DNA of 64,000 nt, from NCBI GenBank assembly GCA_965117035.1, contig OZ220748.1, forward strand, positions 1,736,001 through 1,800,000, in the 5' to 3' direction. This document shows, one piece after another, positions 59,400 to 64,000 of this stretch. The stretch is from CAZENU01 sp965117035. Lineage in GTDB: Bacteria > Chloroflexota > Dehalococcoidia > Lucifugimonadales > CAZENU01. The position numbers and the translations under genes are program-made. The stretch's first letter is position 1; every line of letters starts with the position of its first letter. Under the pieces are notes generated by a model, which saw nothing but the letters and a program-made list of their open reading frames with translations, did no database searches and was not told the DNA's origin.

Positions 59400-61016
59400 C
59401 TATCTCAGCAAAATCGCGTCGTTGACGACGGGCCAGTTGAACGGGTGGAACTCGAGGCCGTCCACCGAGTCGCGCAGCGACACGTAGACGGGCATGAACA
59501 CCGGGATGATCGTGGGCACGTCGTCGATCAGTATCTGCTGGATCTGCTCGAACGTCGCCTTGCGCTCCGCCTCGTCGAGCTGCGTGCGCGCCAGCTTGAT
59601 CAGGTCGTCCAGCTCCGGGTTGCTGTAGTTCGACGCGTTCAGCCGCGAGTCGGACCGGTACATCAGCGCAAGCGTCTGGTCCGCCAGCCCCTCGTTCCAC
59701 GTCAGCATCGCGAAAGACTCCTCGAGCCACACGTCCGGGACGTAGTCCCGCTCGGACACCTCCTCGATCTCGACCCTGAACCCGGCCGGCTCCACCATCT
59801 CCTTGATGGCCGCCGCTATCGCGGACATCGCGGGCCGGACGGTGCTCGTGTGCAGCGTCACGTCCACGCCGTCGGCGAACCCGGCCTCCGCAAGCAGCGC
59901 CTTCGCCGCCTCCACGTCGAACGCCGCCGCCTCCTGGCCGGCCCAGTACAGCGCGTCCGACGGCGCTATCGGATGGTCGTTCGCGACCGTGCCGTCGCCG
60001 CCCAGGACCTCGTCGACCAGCGCCTGCCGGTCGATCGCCGCCCTGAACGCCTGGCGGACCTGCTTGTTGTCGAACGGCGCCGAGGTCACGTCCATGGACA
60101 GGCTGATGAAGGACGAGGCCGGTATCTGGGAGACGATCAGCGACTCAGTCCCTTCCAGCTTCTTCGCCTCGCTCGCCTCGATCGGGAACACTACGTGCAC
60201 CTGCCCCGGCACCAGGCCCGCGATCCGCGTCCTGAGCGCCGGCGTCGCCAGGAAGGTGAGCTGGTTCAGCCGCGGCTGCCCCTCCGTCCGGTAGCCTTCG
60301 TTCTTCTTGAGCACCGTCCGCGAGCCCGCCGAGTGGTGCTCGAGCAGGAACGGGCCGGTCCCGTTCGCCGAGCTGATCCGGTCGTCCGGGACCGCGGCGG
60401 CCGAGACTATCTTGGCGTGCGGTATCGCGACCAGCTCGGGCAGCAGCGAGCTGGCCGCCGAAAGCTCGAAACGCACCGTCGTCGGGTCGACCGCCACGAC
60501 CGCGTCGATGATGTCCAGCACAGGCAGCGCGGGCGACTCGGTCTCGGGGTCGAGCAGGCGCTCGAACGTGGCGACCACGTCCGCGGACGTGAAGTCCTTG
60601 CCGTCGTGGAACTTGACGCCCGACGCCAGCGTGAACGTCCACTGGGTGCTGTCCTCGTTCGGCTCCCACGACTCCGCGAGCTGCGGCGCCAGCGTGCCGT
60701 CCGGATTTCGGACGACCAGGTTCTCGAACAGCGCCTGCGCCACGTAGATGTCCGGGTTGGTCAGGATCCCCGCCGGGTCCAGCGTCGTGAAGTCGGGGGT
60801 CGTCGCGATCAGCAGCGTGACCAGCTGCAGCCGGTCTCTCCCCCCGCCGCCGGCCGCCGGCTGCTGAGAGGTGCCAGGGCCCGCCGCGATCGTTGGGGCC
60901 GGCGTGGCCGTGCCCGGGGGGGTTACGCCGCCGCACGCCGCCAGCAGCGCCGCGCAGATCAGCACGGCCGGAGCCACGTACTTCAGGGCCCGCGCGCGTT
61001 CCGTAATCGTTCTCAT
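59400..61016 (-). CDS. ABC transporter substrate-binding lipoprotein (family 5, peptide/nickel type)
   Basis: A 538-residue extracytoplasmic solute-binding protein. The signal peptide ends in LICAALLAACGG, a lipobox with Cys28, followed by a low-complexity Thr/Pro/Gly linker. SBP_bac_5 marks are LFENLVVRNPDGTLAPQLAE, SWEPNEDSTQWTFTLASGVK, FHDGKDFTSADVVATFERLL and GTGPFLLEHHSAGSRTVLKK. It should capture oligopeptides or similar solutes for an ABC importer; no permease or ATPase genes are in the window. ATG 61016 is chosen from the signal peptide, with GGAG 8 nt upstream. Confidence 0.93.
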   Translation of the reverse strand: MRTITERARALKYVAPAVLICAALLAACGGVTPPGTATPAPTIAAGPGTSQQPAAGGGGRDRLQLVTLLIATTPDFTTLDPAGILTNPDIYVAQALFENLVVRNPDGTLAPQLAESWEPNEDSTQWTFTLASGVKFHDGKDFTSADVVATFERLLDPETESPALPVLDIIDAVVAVDPTTVRFELSAASSLLPELVAIPHAKIVSAAAVPDDRISSANGTGPFLLEHHSAGSRTVLKKNEGYRTEGQPRLNQLTFLATPALRTRIAGLVPGQVHVVFPIEASEAKKLEGTESLIVSQIPASSFISLSMDVTSAPFDNKQVRQAFRAAIDRQALVDEVLGGDGTVANDHPIAPSDALYWAGQEAAAFDVEAAKALLAEAGFADGVDVTLHTSTVRPAMSAIAAAIKEMVEPAGFRVEIEEVSERDYVPDVWLEESFAMLTWNEGLADQTLALMYRSDSRLNASNYSNPELDDLIKLARTQLDEAERKATFEQIQQILIDDVPTIIPVFMPVYVSLRDSVDGLEFHPFNWPVVNDAILLR

Positions 61017-61164
61017 CGTCGTATCTCCGTCAACAGGTATGTGATCGATGGGGCTCTCGAACTTTGAGTTTAAGTATCGCCAGCGCCCCTTGTCAACGAC
61101 TCCCTCTTGTCGCAACTGTCCAGAGTCGCAGAATCGCCTGTCTTCCTCTCCTCAATCCAAGCCA

Positions 61165-61225
61165 ACCAATCATCCCCATCACCAGGATCCCACGAATCCC
61201 GGTTCAGACGTTCCACCCGCCGTCG
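61165..61225. repeat. dispersed intergenic repeat, copy 1
   Basis: AATCATCCCCATCACC, then CACGAATCCCGGTTCAGACG and TTCCA; it matches 62873-62930 with few changes. It lies in the 5' region before a Gfo/Idh gene. Confidence 0.65.
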
Positions 61226-61292
61226 CCACAGCCAGCCCGTGATAAGATGCCACGCGCCGGCGGCCAAAGCCGCCCCAGGCTGGAGGCCTACC

Positions 61293-62402
61293 ATGTCCAA
61301 CTACACCGTAGCCATCATCGGGACCGGCAGGGTCGGGGCCCAGTTCGACTTCGTCCCCGAGCTGCCCGACAACCACGCCGACGCCATCGCCGTCAGCGAC
61401 TCCTTCACGCTCGTCGCCGGCGTCAACCGCGGGCGCGAGAAGCTCGACCTGTTCGGCAAGCGATACGGCATCGACGCCCTCTACCACGACTACCGGCAGA
61501 TGCTCGACGAGGTCGGCCCGGACGTCTGCATCGTCGCCACGCACCCCGAGCTGCACCGCGAGATGGTCGAGGGCTGCGCCGCGGCCTCCACCACGAAGGC
61601 CATCGTATGCGAGAAGCCAATGGCGCTGTCGCTGGAGGAGTGCGACGCCATGATCGACGCCTGCCGGCGCGCCAACGTCCTGCTGCAGATCAACCACAAC
61701 CGCCGCTGGAGCGGCGACTGGCTCAGGGTCAAGGAGCTGCTCGACTCGGGCGCCATCGGCACCCTGAACCACGTCTACTGCTACATGGACGGCGGCAAGC
61801 CCGCCCCCTGGTGGCGGGCCGAGAACGAGGGCCCCCTGCTCCACGACTTCACCCACTACTTCGACCTGCTGGACATGTACCTCGGCGAGGTCGACTGGCT
61901 CTGCGGCATGGCCGAGCAGCGCAGCCGCCCCTGGGCCGTAGAGGACTTCACCGCCGCCTTCATCAAGTTCAGGAGCGGCGTCACCGCGCTGGCGTCGGGG
62001 GCCGAGCTGACCGAGTACGACGACAGCGGCATGGAGTTCAGGGGCTCCACCGGCGTCATACGCTACGGCAGGAGCGGCTTCGAGCTGCTCCAGTCCGAGC
62101 CGGACGTCTACGAGCCCGACAGCGGCTTCCAGTGGAGCACGCTCCAGCCGCGGGACATGGACATGCCGCCCCCCAACTCCACCTACGTCTCCGCGCTCGA
62201 GGAGCTCGCGGGCGCCCTCGACGGCAGGAACGTCCTCCGCAGCGACGGCGAGGTCGGCCGCCGGTCGCTCGAGATCGTCATGGGCATCTACCAGTCCCAG
62301 CTCGAAGGCTGCGCCCCCGTCCGCTTCCCCGTCTCCCTCACCTCCTCCGGCGTCGCCGCCCTCCGCGACACCGGCCACTTCACCGAACGCCCCGAAGCAT
62401 GA
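61293..62402 (+). CDS. Gfo/Idh/MocA-family oxidoreductase
   Basis: A 369-residue NAD(P)-dependent oxidoreductase. The Rossmann start is YTVAIIGTGRVGAQFDFVPE, then AGVNRGREKLDLFGKRYGID, and the catalytic EKP is intact in IVCEKPMALSLEECDAMIDA, followed by VLLQINHNRRWSGDWLRVKE. The C-terminal domain has WRAENEGPLLHDFTHYFDLL with the conserved His and Asp. TGGAGG sits 7 nt before ATG 61293. It contrasts with the copy at 13602, which lacks the EKP lysine. Substrate is unknown, likely a sugar or inositol-like compound. Confidence 0.92.
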   Translation: MSNYTVAIIGTGRVGAQFDFVPELPDNHADAIAVSDSFTLVAGVNRGREKLDLFGKRYGIDALYHDYRQMLDEVGPDVCIVATHPELHREMVEGCAAASTTKAIVCEKPMALSLEECDAMIDACRRANVLLQINHNRRWSGDWLRVKELLDSGAIGTLNHVYCYMDGGKPAPWWRAENEGPLLHDFTHYFDLLDMYLGEVDWLCGMAEQRSRPWAVEDFTAAFIKFRSGVTALASGAELTEYDDSGMEFRGSTGVIRYGRSGFELLQSEPDVYEPDSGFQWSTLQPRDMDMPPPNSTYVSALEELAGALDGRNVLRSDGEVGRRSLEIVMGIYQSQLEGCAPVRFPVSLTSSGVAALRDTGHFTERPEA

Positions 62403-62455
62403 CGGAGTCGACGCGAGCACGGAAGAAAATGGCTGTGCAGACTTGATGCGCAAGC

Positions 62456-62514
62456 AGCCCGTTCACCCCGAGTAGCGCCTCTGCTTCAGTGGCGCGTATC
62501 GAGGGGCGCGAGCC
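62456..62514. repeat. dispersed palindromic repeat
   Basis: CCCGTTCACCCCGAGTAGCG, then CAGTGGCGCGTATCGAGGGG; it matches the end of the cluster at 58285-58385. Its halves can pair imperfectly. Confidence 0.65.
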
Positions 62515-62551
62515 GGCTTTCATCGAACGTGGACAGTGACGGAGCAGAGCT

Positions 62552-62854
62552 TTGGAAGTGAAGGACGCAGTCAGGCTCGCGAAGACCTACGTCGCCGACC
62601 TTTTCGAATCCGAGCGTATCGCCAACGTAGGCCTCGAAGAGGTCGTGTTCGACGAGAGTTCTGATAGCTGGAATATCACCATCGGCTTCACACGGCCATG
62701 GGACCGGAAGGGCCCACTGGCCACCGCGTTGCCCGAGCAACGCCCGGCGCGCTCCTACAAGGTCGTTCGCATCGCCGACGGGAGTCACCAGGTCAAGTCC
62801 GTCACGGACCGCTTCCTCGAACCCTCTCAGACGCATCGCGCGACGATGCGCTGA
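62552..62854 (+). CDS. hypothetical protein
   Basis: A protein of about 100 residues (TTG 62552 or GTG 62558). It reads AVRLAKTYVADLFESERIAN, then VGLEEVVFDESSDSWNITIG and RSYKVVRIADGSHQVKSVTD, a small alpha-beta protein resembling uncharacterised short proteins with a WxITIGF strand. The neighbour downstream is an antitoxin gene, but the spacing of about 95 bp with a repeat between suggests separate units. Function is unknown. Confidence 0.55.
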   Translation: MEVKDAVRLAKTYVADLFESERIANVGLEEVVFDESSDSWNITIGFTRPWDRKGPLATALPEQRPARSYKVVRIADGSHQVKSVTDRFLEPSQTHRATMR

Positions 62855-62872
62855 TGCGGCTCGGACTGACTC

Positions 62873-62930
62873 CCAAATCATCCCAATCCCCGGAATCGCA
62901 CGAATCCCAGTTCAGACGTTCCCAACACCG
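62873..62930. repeat. dispersed intergenic repeat, copy 2
   Basis: AATCATCCCAATCCCC, then CACGAATCCCAGTTCAGACG and TTCCC; partner of 61165-61225. Confidence 0.65.
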
Positions 62931-62949
62931 CTCCCCGAGGCAAGAGACG

Positions 62950-63183
62950 ATGGTAACCGTTGACGTTCACGAAGCCAGGACCAACCTGTCCCGCCTCCTC
63001 GCGCGGGTCGAGGCGGGTGAAGACGTCGTCATCACACGCAACGGCAAGCCCGTCGCCCGGCTCGTGAGCTGCAACCCAAAGGCCAGGCCCCAACCCGACG
63101 TCCTCAAAGGCAAGATCGTCATCGACGACAGCTTCTTCGACCCGCTGCCCGAGGAAGAGCTCAGGGCGTGGGAGGGCCGTTGA
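62950..63183 (+). CDS. Phd/YefM-type antitoxin
   Basis: A 77-residue antitoxin. The N-terminal DNA-binding part is MVTVDVHEARTNLSRLLARV followed by EAGEDVVITRNGKPVARLV, the typical Phd/YefM fold; the C-terminus (FFDPLPEEELRAWEG) is the toxin-neutralising tail usual for PIN partners. The expected PIN toxin does not follow; only a few codons resembling its start (LHPVLDTSS) remain before the HicA relic on the other strand. Confidence 0.88.
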   Translation: MVTVDVHEARTNLSRLLARVEAGEDVVITRNGKPVARLVSCNPKARPQPDVLKGKIVIDDSFFDPLPEEELRAWEGR

Positions 63184-63239
63184 CGTTGCACCCGGTCCTG
63201 GACACCTCATCGTCGAGCATCGGGCCGCGGGCTACTCGC

Positions 63240-63448
63240 TCACTCGAACAACGTCCTGGGCAGCCCCGACTGCCGGATAATCGACGTCAACGTTCCCATT
63301 CGAAGCTCCCTACGGTCCGGCACCGGCACGGTCGTGGTGTCTCCACTTTCGGCCCGTTGCATCAGAAGTGGCTACCTCTCCTCCGTACCTCAGAGACCCA
63401 TGCGCCGCGAGTATGGCGCAGTCCTCTCGGCCCGATAGCACCCGGAGT
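63240..63448 (-). pseudogene. HicA toxin gene with two frameshifts
   Basis: Directly after the HicB stop, frames in order read LRVLSGREDCAILAAHG, then EVRRRGSHF, then LMQRAESGDTTTVPVPDRRE, LRMGTLTSIIRQSGLPRTLF to a stop at 63240. Joined, this is a HicA RNA-binding toxin with its catalytic RGSH histidine. Two indels, near 63400 and 63370, break it. Confidence 0.75.
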
Positions 63449-63670
63449 CTAGCCAACCGCCACCTCGACTTGCGTCACGTAGACTTCATCGTGAAGCCGC
63501 CGTTGGATTTCGTCGGCAGATGCAGCCTCGCAAAAGATCTCGAGCGCTTCCTTGAGATTGGCGCGAGCCTCCGAAACGCTTGCCCCTTGACTGGCGATGT
63601 CCAGCTCGGGACAGAGCGCGACATAGGAGTCTCCTTCGCGCTCGATGATCGCGGTCATCTGTCTGGTCAT
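63449..63670 (-). CDS. HicB-family antitoxin
   Basis: A 73-residue antitoxin with the HicB partial RNase-H-like fold: MTAIIEREGDSYVALCPELD, IASQGASVSEARANLKEALE, IFCEA. These are the hallmarks of the short HicB form without a separate DNA-binding domain. It precedes a frameshifted hicA on the same strand, so the module has lost its toxin and only the antitoxin is intact. Confidence 0.88.
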   Translation of the reverse strand: MTRQMTAIIEREGDSYVALCPELDIASQGASVSEARANLKEALEIFCEAASADEIQRRLHDEVYVTQVEVAVG

Positions 63671-64000
63671 CTCTTACCTCCCATTTGTCCCTTTCGCGTT
63701 TCTCCGAGTCCCCCGACGAAGGCCTTCCCGTAAGCGCCAATATCCCCCAATACGCCGCGCCGTGTCGATGAAGTGCTCCACCTCCTCCGGCTTCGCCCCT
63801 ACTCTACCCCACCAGGGCAACACCATGAAGGGCCAACGCACCCACAACCGTCCAGACTCGAGGCCACACACGACCCGACGACCCCGCACGACCGTCATTC
63901 CCGCGCAGGGCCTGCCCTCGTGCAGACGGGAGCGGGAATCCACGGCGGAAGGGATCGGGTCTCGCTCCACGGGAACCATCCATGCATGTTGCGACCGTCC
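63671..64000. other. gene-poor window end with an intergenic palindrome
   Basis: The open frame on the minus strand (63674-63979) has no family resemblance and includes a common intergenic palindrome: ATTCCCGC at 63897-63904 and GCGGGAAT at 63932-63939. I do not annotate a gene. Confidence 0.45.

Noticed and set aside
59445..61067. A 540-residue plus-strand open frame.
   Set aside because: It is the shadow of the substrate-binding lipoprotein on the other strand; its composition is Arg/His/Val-rich without domains.
63369..63371. A third possible selenocysteine TGA, in the HicA relic after RGSHF.
   Set aside because: Reading through does not restore the HicA frame; the rest of the toxin is in a different frame, so this is a frameshift and not a recoded codon.
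63674..63979. A 101-residue minus-strand gene.
   Set aside because: It runs through a common intergenic palindrome and has no family resemblance.

Overview
The window is high-GC bacterial DNA whose housekeeping genes and metabolic repertoire (F420/LLM-type monooxygenase, class III aminotransferase, SMP-30 and Gfo/Idh/MocA enzymes, DUF2339 and DUF6584 proteins, Pro/Thr-rich lipoproteins and surface proteins) suggest a Chloroflexota-type genome, perhaps near SAR202/Dehalococcoidia. That placement is inference; no rRNA or marker set was available.

Layout. 1-24.6 kb is mostly chromosomal backbone: an edge-truncated aminotransferase, an LLM oxidoreductase, a five-tRNA cluster (Met, Val, Leu, Arg-GCG, Val), an ArsR-VOC pair, a TlpA-like redoxin, an ABC-2 exporter operon, SMP-30 and Gfo/Idh genes, a DUF2339 giant membrane protein, crcB, ychF, holA, clpC and a VTT membrane protein. 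Within it, 4.5-10.1 kb is a duplicated and recombined patch holding a HEPN-like DUF3644 gene. 24.6-47 kb is an accessory island of lower GC. It starts at tRNA-Asn with a large serine recombinase (LSR) abutting the tRNA. It carries three LSRs, a DGQHR (DndB-like) + GHKL ATPase pair convergent with an XRE + DNA methyltransferase pair (candidate defence system), membrane and protease-like proteins, a pair containing a dead ImmA-like protein, an orphan AbiEi antitoxin and a complete Pycsar system (cNMP-TIR effector + nucleotidyl cyclase). It ends in a decayed second copy of the first recombinase, split by an IS5-family element with a 4-bp target duplication. 47-52.1 kb holds two surface/unknown genes and then an IS graveyard (IstB, IS481-like, two IS1380 and IS110 remnants). 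52.1-64 kb returns to backbone: DUF6584, a lipoprotein peroxiredoxin, M42 peptidase, RNB exoribonuclease, RidA, PPOX-type oxidoreductase, peptide-type substrate-binding lipoprotein, Gfo/Idh and two toxin-antitoxin remnants.

Main result. Two unlinked thiol-redox genes each carry one in-frame TGA exactly at the first redox-active cysteine: a TlpA-like redoxin (TGA at 4309-4311) and a lipoprotein peroxiredoxin (TGA at 53361-53363, minus strand). Each TGA is followed by a hairpin whose apical loop begins exactly 20 nt after the TGA and has G in its first two positions, as expected of a bacterial SECIS. The first hairpin loop is GGTCT, the same loop core as in the classical E. coli fdhF element. 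I read both as selenoproteins; ordinary ORF calling breaks both into fragments.

The defence content (Pycsar, DGQHR-GHKL/XRE-methyltransferase, AbiEi, HEPN-like DUF3644, HicBA and Phd relics) sits beside recombinases and insertion sequences, as usual for a mobile defence island. Several members are damaged: AbiEii truncated, HicA frameshifted, one LSR frameshifted and another without its catalytic serine, a retropepsin-like protein without its catalytic Asp.
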